A stretch of 64,000 bases of DNA from Sphaerotilus microaerophilus (lineage in GTDB: Bacteria > Pseudomonadota > Gammaproteobacteria > Burkholderiales > Burkholderiaceae_C). The notes under the pieces are model-generated. The model saw nothing but the letters and a program-made list of their open reading frames with translations, did no database searches and was not told the origin of the DNA. This document shows positions 24,069 to 32,582 of this stretch, piece by piece (position 1 is the stretch's first letter; each line of letters starts with the position of its first letter). The stretch covers positions 4,712,001 to 4,776,000 of the forward strand of contig NZ_AP025730.1 of NCBI RefSeq assembly GCF_023734135.1. The letters are read 5' to 3'. The position numbers and the translations under genes are program-made.

Positions 24069-24114
24069 AACAAAAGCCGCGGCCCACCCTGCTTGCGCAA
24101 GGGTGGGCCGCGGC
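24066..24114 (-). terminator. Terminator of the OmpA-domain gene
   Basis: A perfect 15-bp stem (24076-24090 with 24100-24114, 9-base loop) is followed on the minus strand by TTTTGTTTTG. It lies between the OmpA-domain gene stop and the edd promoter, which it partly abuts. Confidence 0.88.
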
Positions 24115-24155
24115 GGGCAGGGCCGGTCAGCCCCGCACAGGGAAGAGTCAGCAGG

Positions 24156-24719
24156 TCAGGGGGCGTCGATCACGCGGATCTCGACGCGGCGGGCTTCCTG
24201 GTCACTGCCACCACCGGCGGTGACTTCCGGCTTGCGCAGCAGCACCTGTGCCAGCGGCACGCCCTTGGCGACCAGCGCGGCACGCACGGCCTTGGCGCGC
24301 TCCTTGGCGAGTTCGGCGTTGCGGGCCGGATCGCCGGTGGTGTCGTGGTAGCCCGACAGCAGCACCTTCTTGCTCGTGCTGCCCGCCAGCGCCTCGACCA
24401 CCTTGGCCAGGGCCGCATCGGCAGCGGCGTCGAGCGCCGCCTGGCCGGAGCCGAAGAACACGGTCGACAGCGCCGCACCGGTCGGGGTCAGGTCGACCAG
24501 CTGGTCGGCGCCTGCGCCCGCATCGGCCGAGGCCGCCGGGCTGGCCGCCACTGCCGCCGGGACCGCTGCCGAGGCGGACTGCGCCACCAGCGGCGCCGCG
24601 GCCGACTTGAAGGAATGGCGCACCGCCATGCTCAGGGCCACGACGACCGCCAGGGCCACCGCACCGAAAGCCACCACCAGACCGGCCTTGCTGCCTTGGT
24701 CCTCGTCCTGACTGCTCAT
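24156..24719 (-). CDS. Membrane-anchored OmpA-domain protein
   Basis: A 187-aa inner-membrane protein with a short cytoplasmic N-terminus, one membrane helix (about 11-32, GLVVAFGAVALAVVVALSMAV shortened), an Ala-rich linker and a periplasmic OmpA-like domain (about 95-187). The domain has GYHDTTGDPARN and LAKERAKAV, with the Asp and Arg that contact diaminopimelate in OmpA-type domains. By hand alignment its last 60 residues match the tail of HppA at over half of positions, including KPE and ARRVE. That similarity exceeds what I would expect of generic OmpA domains. The start MSSQDEDQ follows GGAGTGTGTTGG. It could be a peptidoglycan-linked stabiliser; no partner is adjacent. Confidence 0.8.
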   Translation of the reverse strand: MSSQDEDQGSKAGLVVAFGAVALAVVVALSMAVRHSFKSAAAPLVAQSASAAVPAAVAASPAASADAGAGADQLVDLTPTGAALSTVFFGSGQAALDAAADAALAKVVEALAGSTSKKVLLSGYHDTTGDPARNAELAKERAKAVRAALVAKGVPLAQVLLRKPEVTAGGGSDQEARRVEIRVIDAP

Positions 24720-24852
24720 CCAACACACTCCGAAACGTGAAAAGATGCTCGAAGTGTACGCAACTTACCTGACAGCGAATCTGACGCGACAGGAACCGGC
24801 TCGCTGGCGCCCTGTCTCGCCGGCTCGGCCATGCAGGCCGCGCTGCCCGCGC

Positions 24853-25560
24853 TCAGGCGGAGCGGCCGAGGGACGGCGCCTCTTCCAGCTCGGCACCCGC
24901 GTGCAGGCGCCGCGCCCGTTCGAGATCGCCGTCGGTGTCCACGTCGATCAGCACGCCCGGGTCATCCAGGTCGAGGGCCTGCGACGGGTAGCGCGCCAGC
25001 AGGCGGCGCGCGCCCTCGTCTCCCTGCAGCTTGATCAGCTCGGTGTAGAGCTCGACGGAAAAGCCCACCGGGTGGCCGCGCCGGCCCCGGAACTGCGGGT
25101 AGACCACCGGGTACTGGCTCAGCGTACGGGCCACCGCCGTCAGCGTCTCGGGCCGCACCAGCGGCATGTCACCCGGCAGGATCAACCAGCCCGGCGCGTT
25201 GGCACGCGCATGCACCCCACAGGCGATGGTGTAGCCCATGCCCAGCGGCTCGCGCGAGGCCGAACCCACCGGGGGTAGCAACACGATGTCGCGCGCAGCG
25301 ACGACCGCCCGGGCGATCGGCACCAGCTCGGCAGTGGTGACCACCACCAGCGGCAGGCCGCTGGCAATCACGTTCTCCAGCGTGCGGGCGAGCACGGGCG
25401 CATCGCCGAGCGACTGCCCCAGCTTGTGCCCGGCCCCCTGGAAGCGCGACCCACGCCCCGCCGCCGGGACCACCACCACCGGGCCACTGGCCTTCAAGGC
25501 ACTCACCGCGAGCCCCTCGACGGCCACGCGCACACCGGGCGCCCCGGGCAGCCCGACCAA
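24853..25560 (-). CDS. MobA-like NTP transferase
   Basis: A nucleotidyltransferase of the MobA/MocA group, up to 235 aa. The nucleotide-binding start reads VVVVPAAGRGSRFQGAGHKLG, a variant of the LAAGxSxRxGxxK signature shared by MobA and MocA. LPGDMPLVRPET (about 128) supplies the metal-binding Asp. RGRRGHPVGFS near 160 resembles the RGHP segment of molybdenum-cofactor cytidylyltransferases. MocA is thus one option, but no molybdoenzyme gene is near. The start is uncertain: 25560 is a TTG, and GTG at 25506 (VSALKASGPVVVV) better matches family length. Confidence 0.75.
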   Translation of the reverse strand: MVGLPGAPGVRVAVEGLAVSALKASGPVVVVPAAGRGSRFQGAGHKLGQSLGDAPVLARTLENVIASGLPLVVVTTAELVPIARAVVAARDIVLLPPVGSASREPLGMGYTIACGVHARANAPGWLILPGDMPLVRPETLTAVARTLSQYPVVYPQFRGRRGHPVGFSVELYTELIKLQGDEGARRLLARYPSQALDLDDPGVLIDVDTDGDLERARRLHAGAELEEAPSLGRSA

Positions 25561-25886
25561 GCCGCTTCATGTCCTTCCGCTGGCTGCAGGCCGGGTCGGC
25601 GCGACCGTGCCGGCACCGCCGCAACGGACCGGATCAGGAACTGCCAGGATGGAAGGTTCATGGGATTCGGGTCGATGTTGTTCTTGCTGCACTGCAGCAA
25701 CCGTCCGCCATGTTGGGGCAGCAGGCTGGCGTGGCGCTGACCGGCCAGCCCCTCGCACTGCCCTGGTCGGCGCCCTCTGCACAGTCCCGATCGGATCGCA
25801 CATCGCTGTCCACCGGAACTGGTGCCTTCACTTAGGGGTGTTCACCGGGTGGGAGCGAGCGCTGCGCGCCTTCCTATACTGGGGTC
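25561..25886. promoter_or_regulatory. Gene-free region with PhaR-like palindrome and pdxH promoter
   Basis: No convincing gene is seen in these 326 bases. A perfect 8-1-8 palindrome, TTGCTGCA-C-TGCAGCAA, lies at 25684-25700, near-identical to the phaZ operator. At the right end TATACT (25875-25880) lies 6 bases before the pdxH ATG, predicting a leaderless start. Short open frames here lack the GC-rich third positions of real genes in this window. Confidence 0.5.
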
Positions 25887-26522
25887 ATGACCAATCTCTC
25901 CCAACTGCGCAAGAGCTACGAAGCCGGGGAACTCGACGAGGTCCGGGCCGCCAACGAACCGCTGCGCCAGTTCGACGCCTGGATGCAGGAGGCGCTGCGC
26001 GCGGGGGTCCCCGAGCCGAACGCGATGACGCTGGCCACCGTAAGTGCGGACGGCCGCCCGTCGACCCGGGTGGTGCTGATCAAGGGCTTCGACGAGCGCG
26101 GCATCGTCTGGTACACCAACTACGCCAGCCGCAAGGGCCGCGAGCTGGCCGGCCATCCGCATGCGGCGCTGCAGTTCCACTGGGTGGAGATGGAACGGGT
26201 GGTGCGCATCGAGGGCCGGGTGGAGCGCACCGACGCCGCTGAGTCCGACGCCTACTACGCCAGCCGGCCGCTGGATTCGCGCCTGGGCGCCTGGGCCTCG
26301 CCGCAGAGCGAGGTGATCAGCTCGCGCGCCGTGCTGGTGGCCAACGCCGCCCGGGCCGCGGCCGAGCACGGCCTGCACCCGCCGCGCCCACCGCACTGGG
26401 GCGGCTTCCGCCTGGTGCCGGACCGCTGGGAGTTCTGGCAGGGCCGCAAATCGCGCCTGCACGACCGGCTGAGCTACCGCCTGGTCGACGGCCAGTGGCT
26501 GCGCGAGCGCCTCGCCCCCTGA
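25887..26522 (+). CDS. pdxH: Pyridoxamine/pyridoxine 5'-phosphate oxidase
   Basis: A 211-aa FMN enzyme that forms pyridoxal phosphate. Characteristic segments are [74 protein letters not shown] and the C-terminal [17 protein letters not shown]. The last Arg-x-His segment contacts the substrate phosphate. Full family length. The ATG at 25887 lies where transcription from the TATACT box should begin. Its stop is 13 bases before the DUF218 gene, so the two probably share a transcript. Confidence 0.97.
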   Translation: MTNLSQLRKSYEAGELDEVRAANEPLRQFDAWMQEALRAGVPEPNAMTLATVSADGRPSTRVVLIKGFDERGIVWYTNYASRKGRELAGHPHAALQFHWVEMERVVRIEGRVERTDAAESDAYYASRPLDSRLGAWASPQSEVISSRAVLVANAARAAAEHGLHPPRPPHWGGFRLVPDRWEFWQGRKSRLHDRLSYRLVDGQWLRERLAP

Positions 26523-26535
26523 CGCGGGGCGATTC

Positions 26536-27354
26536 ATGGCCATCGAACTGGCGGCGCTGAAGCCGCTCGTCGGCGCGCTGCTGCTGCCCCCGGGCGGCTG
26601 GATCATCCCGCTGGCGGCGGCGTGGCTGTTGCGTCGGCGACGCGCGGCCGCACCGCTGGCTGCGCTGGCACTGGCCGGGCTGTGGCTGTCGATGTGCACC
26701 GGCACGGCGCGCTGGCTGCAGGACGCCCTACTGCAACCGCCCCCCGCGCTCACGTCGACGCAGCGCCAGGCCCTGGCCGCCTCCGCCGGCCAGCAGCCCA
26801 CGGCCATCGTGGTGCTGGGGTCCGGCCGCGAGACGCTGGCGCCGGAGTACGGCCGCGGCATGCTGTCGCCGGTCGGCCTGCAGCGCCTGGTCTACGCGCT
26901 GTGGCTGGCGCGCCAGACCGGCCTGCCGCTGGCCTATGCGGGCGGCGTGGGCTGGGGCGAGGACGGCACGGCCTCCGAGGCCGAAACGGCCGCGTCGATC
27001 GCCCGCGAACAGCCGGGCCAGCCGGCGCTGCGTTGGCTCGACACCCGCTCCCGGGACACCCGAGAGAACGCCGAGAACATCGTCCCGCTGTTGCAGGCCG
27101 ATGGCGTGCGGCGCATCGTGCTGGTCACCAGTGCCTCGCACATGCCGCGTGCACTGCGCTGGTTCAAGGCCGCGGCGGCGGGCGGCTCACCCAAGGAACC
27201 CAAGGAACCCATCGAACTGGTGCCAGCGCCCACCGGCTACATCGGCGATGACGATGCCGGAGCGCTGGCCTGGCTGCCCTCCGGGCGGGGTGCATTGGCG
27301 GTGCATACGGCCTGGCATGAATGGGTCGGGCTCTGGCTGACCCCGGCACACTAG
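26536..27354 (+). CDS. YdcF/ElyC-family (DUF218) membrane protein
   Basis: A 272-aa inner-membrane protein. Two N-terminal helices (about 10-32 and 38-55) precede a DUF218 domain. Its signatures are AIVVLGSGRETLAPEYG (about 92), AYAGGVGWGEDGTASEAE (about 133), DTRSRDTRENAENI (about 172) and VTSASHMPRALRWF (about 196). ElyC/SanA relatives affect envelope integrity and lipid-carrier use; the biochemical activity is unsettled. It directly follows pdxH with a weak ribosome binding site. A run of repeated AAGGAACCC units near 27190 adds a small Lys-Glu-Pro repeat. Confidence 0.85.
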   Translation: MAIELAALKPLVGALLLPPGGWIIPLAAAWLLRRRRAAAPLAALALAGLWLSMCTGTARWLQDALLQPPPALTSTQRQALAASAGQQPTAIVVLGSGRETLAPEYGRGMLSPVGLQRLVYALWLARQTGLPLAYAGGVGWGEDGTASEAETAASIAREQPGQPALRWLDTRSRDTRENAENIVPLLQADGVRRIVLVTSASHMPRALRWFKAAAAGGSPKEPKEPIELVPAPTGYIGDDDAGALAWLPSGRGALAVHTAWHEWVGLWLTPAH

Positions 27355-27404
27355 CCCGCGGGCCGTCGCCCACCGGCATGGCCGGCCCCAGAAAAGACCG
27401 GCCC

Positions 27405-27446
27405 CAGAAAGCAGAAACCCGCCCGGAACCGAAGTTCACGGGCGGG
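27405..27446 (-). terminator. Minus-strand rho-independent terminator
   Basis: CCCGCCCGTGAAC pairs with GTTCCGGGCGGG around a TTCG loop (27446 to 27418, one bulge). On the minus strand it is followed by TTTCTGCTTTC. It could end ubiD transcription or the candidate small RNA. Confidence 0.75.
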
Positions 27447-27550
27447 GGTGGCCCCTGAGCGGTGGCCATTCGGGCCGACGGAGGATTCAAGTCCGGCAAC
27501 CCTTCCCCGCAGCGACTGCAGGGAGTTGAGTACCTGTATCAATCACAGGC
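27411..27550 (-). ncRNA. Candidate small RNA
   Basis: A minus-strand promoter candidate, TTGCGG (27585-27580), 17 bases, TAAGCT (27562-27557), would start an RNA near 27550 ending about 140 bases later at the TTCG-loop terminator. The interior can form at least three hairpins. I compared it from memory with 6S, SRP, tmRNA and RNase P RNAs and saw no convincing match. A 3'-UTR of ubiD is the alternative. Confidence 0.3.
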
Positions 27551-27683
27551 AAGGCCAGCTTAGGCCGGCTTGACCGGCTCCGCAAGGGGCGCGCGGCTAT
27601 GGCCTCGCGCGGCCTCATTCACGCGTTTGGCTTGACGGCGCCGAGCTGCGCTGCTCCACCTGCGCCAACCGCCCCGCGACCCG

Positions 27684-29282
27684 TCAGCCGCGCGCCGGCG
27701 GCGTGCCAGATGTCACGAACGGCGCCGTCACGCGCGCCCACAGCGCCTCCATGCGCTCGCTGACCTCGCGGTCCATCGTGATCGTGCGCCCCCACTCACG
27801 GTTGGTTTCCCCCGGCCACTTGTTGGTCGCATCCAGCCCCATCTTGCCGCCCAGGCCGGACACCGGCGAGGCGAAGTCGAGGTAGTCGATCGGCGTGTGC
27901 TCCGCCAGCGTGGTGTCGCGCACCGGGTCCATGCGGGTGGTGATGGCCCAGATCACTTCCTGCCAGGAGCGGATGTCAACATCGTCGTCCACCACGACGA
28001 TGAACTTGGTGTACATGAACTGGCGCAGGTAGCTCCACAGGCCGAACATCAGGCGCTTGGCGTGGCCCGGGTAGGCCTTCTTCATGCTGATCACCGCCAT
28101 GCGGTAGCTGCAGCCCTCGGGCGGCAGGTAGAAGTCGACGATCTCCGGAAACTGCTTGCGCAGGATCGGCACGAACACTTCGTTGAGCGCCACGCCCAGC
28201 ACGGCCGGTTCGTCGGGCGGCTTGCCGGTGTAGGTGGAGTGGTAGATCGGGTCACGCCGGTGCGTGAGGCGCGCGACCTCGAACACCGGGAACCAGTCCT
28301 GCTCGTTGTAGTAGCCGGTGTGGTCGCCGTAGGGCCCCTCCAGCGCATGCAGGTAGCCGCCCTTCTCCTTCAGCGGCACACCGTGCTCGCTGCGCCCCTC
28401 CCAGCCAGCGGGCGCGGTCGGGATGTGCCCTTCGAGCACGAACTCGGCGCTGGCGGGCACCTGCAGCGGGCGACCCTCGCCAACGCCGCTGTCAGCCAGT
28501 TCGGTGCGCCCGCCGCGCAGCAGGCCGGCGAACTGGTACTCGGACAGGCTGTCAGGCACCGGCGTGACCGCGCCCAGGATCGTCGCCGGGTCGGCCCCCA
28601 GCGCCACCGCGATCGGGAAGGGCTGGCCCGGGTTGGCCAGCGCGAACTCGCGGAAATCCAGCGCCCCGCCGCGGTGCGCCAGCCAGCGCATGATGGTCTG
28701 GCGCGGCCCGATGACCTGCTGGCGGTAGATGCCCAGGTTCTGGCGTGCACGCGGGCGCGGCACCGACTGCGGCCCGCGGGTCACGACCAGGCCCCAGGTG
28801 ATCAGCGGCGCCACGTCGCCCGGCCAGCAGTGCTGCACCGGCAGCCGGGCCAGGTCCACCTCGGCACCGGTGAGCACCTCCTCCTGGCAGGGGGGACGCC
28901 GCACCAGCGCGGGCTTCATGTCCCAGAGCGTGCGCGCTATCTGCAGCAGCCGGCCAGCGTCCTTCAGGCCACGCGGCGGTTCGGGCTCCTTCAGACTGGC
29001 CAGCAGCTCGCCGACCTCCCTGAGTGCCACGATGCTGTCAACCCCCATTCCAAGGGCCACCCTCTGGGGGGTACCGAACAAGTTGGTCAGTACCGACAGC
29101 CCGTGAAAACGTTTGTGTCTGTCGCAAGGCGCCTGAAACAACAACGCTGGCCCGCCGCGACGCAGTACCTGGTCGGACAGGGCGGTCATTTCCAGGTGCG
29201 TCGAGACGGGTTCGTCAATGCGGACAAGCTCGCCGCGGGCCTCCAACGAGGCCACGAAGTCACGCAGATCGCGGTATTTCAT
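27684..29282 (-). CDS. ubiD: UbiD-family 4-hydroxy-3-polyprenylbenzoate decarboxylase
   Basis: A 532-aa prenyl-FMN-dependent decarboxylase of ubiquinone synthesis. It has the N-terminal [19 protein letters not shown], the cofactor-region [19 protein letters not shown] (about 182) and the ExxR-containing segment EFVLEGHIP, with [13 protein letters not shown] near 320. The C-terminal oligomerisation tail ends normally. GTG (29285) and ATG (29282) are adjacent; ATG is preferred. The prenyl-FMN synthase ubiX is not in the window. A PhaR-like palindrome lies about 95 bases upstream, shared with the divergent lytic transglycosylase. Confidence 0.95.
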   Translation of the reverse strand: MKYRDLRDFVASLEARGELVRIDEPVSTHLEMTALSDQVLRRGGPALLFQAPCDRHKRFHGLSVLTNLFGTPQRVALGMGVDSIVALREVGELLASLKEPEPPRGLKDAGRLLQIARTLWDMKPALVRRPPCQEEVLTGAEVDLARLPVQHCWPGDVAPLITWGLVVTRGPQSVPRPRARQNLGIYRQQVIGPRQTIMRWLAHRGGALDFREFALANPGQPFPIAVALGADPATILGAVTPVPDSLSEYQFAGLLRGGRTELADSGVGEGRPLQVPASAEFVLEGHIPTAPAGWEGRSEHGVPLKEKGGYLHALEGPYGDHTGYYNEQDWFPVFEVARLTHRRDPIYHSTYTGKPPDEPAVLGVALNEVFVPILRKQFPEIVDFYLPPEGCSYRMAVISMKKAYPGHAKRLMFGLWSYLRQFMYTKFIVVVDDDVDIRSWQEVIWAITTRMDPVRDTTLAEHTPIDYLDFASPVSGLGGKMGLDATNKWPGETNREWGRTITMDREVSERMEALWARVTAPFVTSGTPPARG

Positions 29283-29375
29283 CACTGTTCAGGCATAAGA
29301 GCCGAAGGGCTCATGGTTGACCGGTTATTTTGGCGACTCCTAGAATCCGCCCGAATTTGCGATCTGCGGGGCCTA

Positions 29376-29391
29376 TGTTGCAGTGCAGCAA
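29376..29391. promoter_or_regulatory. PhaR-like palindrome between ubiD and lytic transglycosylase
   Basis: TGTTGCAGTGCAGCAA is the reverse complement of TTGCTGCACTGCAACA, almost the phaZ operator. A partial second copy, TTGTTGCACAATGCG, follows at 29394-29408. It lies about 95 bases from the ubiD start and 160 from the transglycosylase start, so which gene it serves is unclear. Confidence 0.45.
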
Positions 29392-29552
29392 TTTGTTGCA
29401 CAATGCGTCCCCTTCGATCCCGCCACACCGCCGGCGTTGTTCCGGTGCCACCGCGCAAGACGGTGCCGTGTGATGGCGGGGATTATCGAGGCAGCGTTTC
29501 CGCCCGTATGGGGCGGACTGCGGCGGCCTCCCATGACCTGGAAAGGAGTGTC

Positions 29553-30488
29553 ATGCCTGCATTCCGAGCCTGGGCACGAGCGAAGTCGGCTGTCTGGACT
29601 TCCCTGCGTGTCTTCGTGACGGACCTTGGCCATGGCCTGCTGGCCGTCGGCCACAACTCGCTGGCCGTGCTGGGCCTGGCGGTGCTCAGCGCCGCCTTCC
29701 TGCTCGGTGGGCGTGCCGACGTGCGCGCCACCCTGGAAGAGAAGACGCTCGGCTGGCTGCAGGAGCGCCAGGATGAGCGACTGGCCGGCGAAGAGGAAGC
29801 CGACCTGCTGGCCCCCGGCGACATCTCGGCCGGCGACCGCGCCACCGCGGTCGATCCAAGCGAACTGAATCGCCAGCAGGCCACCGTGGCCCAATGGCTG
29901 GCGCGCCGCTACCGTGTCGCACCCGAGCCGGTGGCCCGCCTGGTGCAGGAGTCCTGGGCGCTGGGCCAGCGCGTCGGCCTCGAGCCCACGCTGATCCTGG
30001 CGATCGTCGCGATCGAGTCGAGCTTCAACCCCTTCGCGCAAAGCGCGGTCGGCGCACAGGGCCTCATGCAGGTCATGACCAAGGTGCATGACGACAAGTA
30101 CGAGGCCTTTGGCGGCAACCACGCCGCCTTTGATCCGCTGACCAACCTGCGCGTGGGCGTGCAGGTGCTCAAGGACTGCATCGCCAAGGCCGGCTCGCTG
30201 GAGGGTGGCCTGCGCCACTACGTCGGCGCGGCCAACCTGAACGACGACGGCGGCTACGCCTTCAAGGTGCTGGCCGAGCAGGGCTTCATGCAGCAACTGC
30301 TCAAGGGCCGCTCGGTGCCGGTGACCGCCCGCCTGCCCGTGCCGCCGGTCGGCAATGTTGCCACCGACGCGTCCACGACCCCAGGTGCAGCCACCGAGGC
30401 GCCGGCACCCGCGCGCCCGACCGCCCCGTCGGCACCCACCGAGCGCAGCACGCGCAAGACCGAGCGCGTCGCCCTGCTCGCGCGCTGA
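29553..30488 (+). CDS. Membrane-anchored SLT-type lytic transglycosylase
   Basis: A 311-aa protein predicted to cleave peptidoglycan glycan strands. One N-terminal membrane segment (about 35-50, LAVLGLAVLSAAFLLGG) is followed by a charged linker and an SLT domain (about 135-255). Its catalytic Glu is in AIVAIESSFNPFAQS, with GAQGLMQVM, FDPLTNLRVGVQVLKD and LRHYVGAAN following. The last 50 residues are Pro/Ala/Thr-rich. The start follows a strong GAAAGGAG. The frame is open far upstream only because of base composition; nothing there is coding. The gene stands alone ahead of the glyA riboswitch. Confidence 0.9.
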   Translation: MPAFRAWARAKSAVWTSLRVFVTDLGHGLLAVGHNSLAVLGLAVLSAAFLLGGRADVRATLEEKTLGWLQERQDERLAGEEEADLLAPGDISAGDRATAVDPSELNRQQATVAQWLARRYRVAPEPVARLVQESWALGQRVGLEPTLILAIVAIESSFNPFAQSAVGAQGLMQVMTKVHDDKYEAFGGNHAAFDPLTNLRVGVQVLKDCIAKAGSLEGGLRHYVGAANLNDDGGYAFKVLAEQGFMQQLLKGRSVPVTARLPVPPVGNVATDASTTPGAATEAPAPARPTAPSAPTERSTRKTERVALLAR

Positions 30489-30530
30489 TCCGCGCGCATC
30501 GCGCGGAAGACCGCGGAAGACGGGAACGGG

Positions 30531-30668
30531 TAAACTCGCAGCCGTCGCGCAACTGGCGTTCAAGGGTGGCCGTAACGGCTGCCTGAGGTGGGGGACCACC
30601 GTGGAGCGCGACCGCCGGGGACGGTGTCGGTCCCCGGTCGATTCGTTGCCGTGCGCCTGGGCCGCCCC
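30531..30668 (+). ncRNA. ZTP (pfl) riboswitch upstream of glyA
   Basis: A pfl-motif aptamer that binds ZMP/ZTP, the alarmone of low 10-formyl-tetrahydrofolate. The conserved parts are in order: CGCGCAACTGGCG (30546-30558), GAGGTGGGGGACCACCGTGG (30585-30604), GAGCGCGACCG, a variable hairpin CCGGGGAC/GTCCCCGG (30615-30638) and the 3' core CCGTGCGCCTGGGC (30649-30662). A -10, TAAACT (30531-30536), places the start near 30543. No T-run follows the aptamer, so control is probably at translation. The next 85 bases before the glyA ATG would be the switching platform. Confidence 0.9.
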
Positions 30669-30749
30669 GGTCTTCCCTCCCTGATGTCGGGCCGCGCGTG
30701 CCGCCTCGGGACAGACCTGGGTCCAGCTACCCCCGACAGGAATCCACCC

Positions 30750-32000
30750 ATGTTTGACCGCGCCACCCACACCCTGGCCGCCATCGACCCCGAGATCGCT
30801 GCGGTGATCGACGCCGAGAACCGCCGCCAGGAAGACCACATCGAGCTGATCGCCAGCGAGAACTACACCTCGCCGGCTGTCATGGCAGCCCAGGGCAGCC
30901 AGCTCACCAACAAGTACGCCGAAGGCTACCCGGGCAAGCGCTACTACGGCGGCTGCGAGCATGTCGACGTGGCCGAGCAGCTGGCCATCGACCGCGCCAA
31001 GCAGCTCTTCGGCGCCGAGTACGCCAACGTGCAGCCCAACAGCGGCTCGCAGGCCAACCAGGCCGTGTTCTTCGGCCTGCTGCAGCCCGGCGACACCATC
31101 ATGGGCCTGAGCCTGGCCGAAGGCGGCCACCTGACGCACGGCATGCCGCTGAACATGTCCGGCAAGTGGTTCAAGGTCGTCTCCTACGGCCTCGATGCCA
31201 ACGAGGACATCGACTACGACGCCATGGAGCGTCTGGCCCACGAGCACCGTCCCAAGCTCATCATCGCCGGTGCGTCGGCGTTTGCGCTGCGCATCGACTT
31301 CGAGCGCTTCGCCAAGGTAGCCAAGGACGTCGGCGCCTACTTCATGGTCGACATGGCCCACTACGCCGGCCTGGTGGCCGCGGGCGTCTACCCCAACCCG
31401 GTGCCGCATGCCGACGTGGTGACCACCACCACGCACAAGACCCTGCGCGGCCCACGCGGCGGCCTGATCCTGATGCGCGGCGAGGAGATCGCCAAGAAGA
31501 TCAACTCGGCCATCTTCCCCGGCATCCAGGGCGGCCCGCTGATGCACGTCATCGCCGGCAAGGCGGTGGCCTTCAAGGAAGCGCTCAGCCCCGAGTTCAA
31601 GGCCTACCAGCAGCAGGTGGTCAAGAACGCTGCGGTGATGGCCGAAACGCTGATCCAGCGCGGCCTGCGCATCGTCAGCGGCCGCACCGAAAGCCACGTG
31701 ATGCTGGTCGACCTGCGTCCCAAGGGCCTGACCGGCAAGGAAGCCGAGGCGCTGCTGGGCCGTGCCCACATGACCTGCAACAAGAACGGCATCCCCAACG
31801 ACCCGCAGAAGCCCTTCGTGACCAGCGGCATCCGCTTGGGCAGCCCTGCCTTCACCACGCGCGGCTTCAAGGAAGAGCAGGCCCGCCAGGTGGCCAACCT
31901 GATCGCCGACGTGCTGGACGCGCCGAACGACGAGGCCGTGATCGAGCGCGTCAAGGCCCAGGTTGCCGCGCTGACGCGCGACTTCCCGGTTTACCGCTGA
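30750..32000 (+). CDS. glyA: Serine hydroxymethyltransferase
   Basis: A 416-aa PLP enzyme that converts serine and tetrahydrofolate to glycine and 5,10-methylene-tetrahydrofolate. Signatures are [54 protein letters not shown] and the PLP lysine in [14 protein letters not shown] (about 230). Standard length. The start MFDRATHTL at 30750 is the family start; the upstream open frame is the riboswitch leader. Control by the ZTP riboswitch ties one-carbon supply to this gene. nrdR follows 49 bases later, a common pairing. Confidence 0.98.
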   Translation: MFDRATHTLAAIDPEIAAVIDAENRRQEDHIELIASENYTSPAVMAAQGSQLTNKYAEGYPGKRYYGGCEHVDVAEQLAIDRAKQLFGAEYANVQPNSGSQANQAVFFGLLQPGDTIMGLSLAEGGHLTHGMPLNMSGKWFKVVSYGLDANEDIDYDAMERLAHEHRPKLIIAGASAFALRIDFERFAKVAKDVGAYFMVDMAHYAGLVAAGVYPNPVPHADVVTTTTHKTLRGPRGGLILMRGEEIAKKINSAIFPGIQGGPLMHVIAGKAVAFKEALSPEFKAYQQQVVKNAAVMAETLIQRGLRIVSGRTESHVMLVDLRPKGLTGKEAEALLGRAHMTCNKNGIPNDPQKPFVTSGIRLGSPAFTTRGFKEEQARQVANLIADVLDAPNDEAVIERVKAQVAALTRDFPVYR

Positions 32001-32049
32001 TCGGCCCCGGCGCGACAGACCCCTGCTGCTGCGCCGCCCCTGACACGCC

Positions 32050-32493
32050 ATGCGCTGCCCCTACTGCGGAAACGCCGAGACCACCGTCGTCGAGACGCGC
32101 ACGTCCGATGAGGGGGATGCCATGCGGCGGCGGCGGCGCTGCAGCGCCTGCGACAAGCGCTTCACCACCTACGAGCGTGCCGAGCTGAGCATGCCCATGG
32201 TGGTGAAGAAGAACGGCGAGCGCGTCGAGTTCAGCCGCGACAAGCTGCGTGCGTCGATGTCGCTGGCGCTGCGCAAGCGCAACGTGAGCGTCGACCTGAT
32301 CGACGCCGCGCTGGCGCGCATCGAGGACCGCGTCTACACCAGCGGCGTCAGCGAGGTGTCCACCACCCGCATCGGCGAGCTGGTGATGCACGAGCTCAAG
32401 CGCCTGGACAAGGTGGCCTACGTGCGCTTTGCCTCGGTCTACCGCGAGTTCGAGGACATCGATGCCTTCAGCCAGCTGATCCGCGAGATCTAG
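32050..32493 (+). CDS. nrdR: Ribonucleotide reductase repressor
   Basis: A 147-aa repressor of ribonucleotide reductase genes, sensing dATP/ATP. The zinc ribbon is complete ([20 protein letters not shown], then [13 protein letters not shown]). It is followed by an ATP-cone domain starting [15 protein letters not shown] and ending [16 protein letters not shown]. Its usual partner glyA lies upstream and ribD further downstream, matching the common beta-proteobacterial order with a pilin operon inserted between. Confidence 0.97.
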   Translation: MRCPYCGNAETTVVETRTSDEGDAMRRRRRCSACDKRFTTYERAELSMPMVVKKNGERVEFSRDKLRASMSLALRKRNVSVDLIDAALARIEDRVYTSGVSEVSTTRIGELVMHELKRLDKVAYVRFASVYREFEDIDAFSQLIREI

Positions 32494-32508
32494 GCCCCCC
32501 ACCGACAC

Positions 32509-32551
32509 CCCCTTTATGGGGAAGGAAGTCACGCTTCGCGCTGCCTAGACT
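32509..32551 (+). promoter_or_regulatory. Promoter region of the minor pilin operon with dispersed motif
   Basis: CCCCTTTATGGGGA (32509-32522) is followed after 5 bases by GTCACGC (32528-32534). A -10, TAGACT, lies at 32546-32551. Nearly the same arrangement occurs at 45828. The TAGACT box is 7 bases before a TTG in the pilin frame. Confidence 0.45.
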
Positions 32552-32582
32552 GGCTCCATTGCCCAGCCAGCCGCCTGCCGCG

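Larger units (their letters stand above)
27355..27683. other. Gene-free interval with a strong minus-strand terminator
   Basis: No protein gene is supported here. Third-position composition is unlike neighbouring genes, and several hairpins are present (CCTGT-N7-ACAGG near 27533, CCCCGCAG/CTGCAGGG near 27506). The minus strand has a TTCG-loop terminator at 27446-27405 and a plausible promoter about 130 bases upstream of it, so a small RNA is possible. Confidence 0.5.

Noticed and set aside
25426..25740. Small open frames around 25500-25835
   Set aside because: They lack ribosome binding sites and third-position GC bias, and overlap a palindrome and promoter.
27440..27560. 6S RNA, tmRNA or tRNA in the ubiD downstream region
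   Set aside because: CCCCTGAGC and a GGATTCAAGTCC T-loop-like string looked suggestive, but the closing stem, the 3' partner strand and tRNA arms could not be built.
27897..30488. An 863-codon plus-strand frame ending in the lytic transglycosylase
   Set aside because: Only the last 311 codons are protein-like. The rest is antisense to ubiD and runs through the promoter region.
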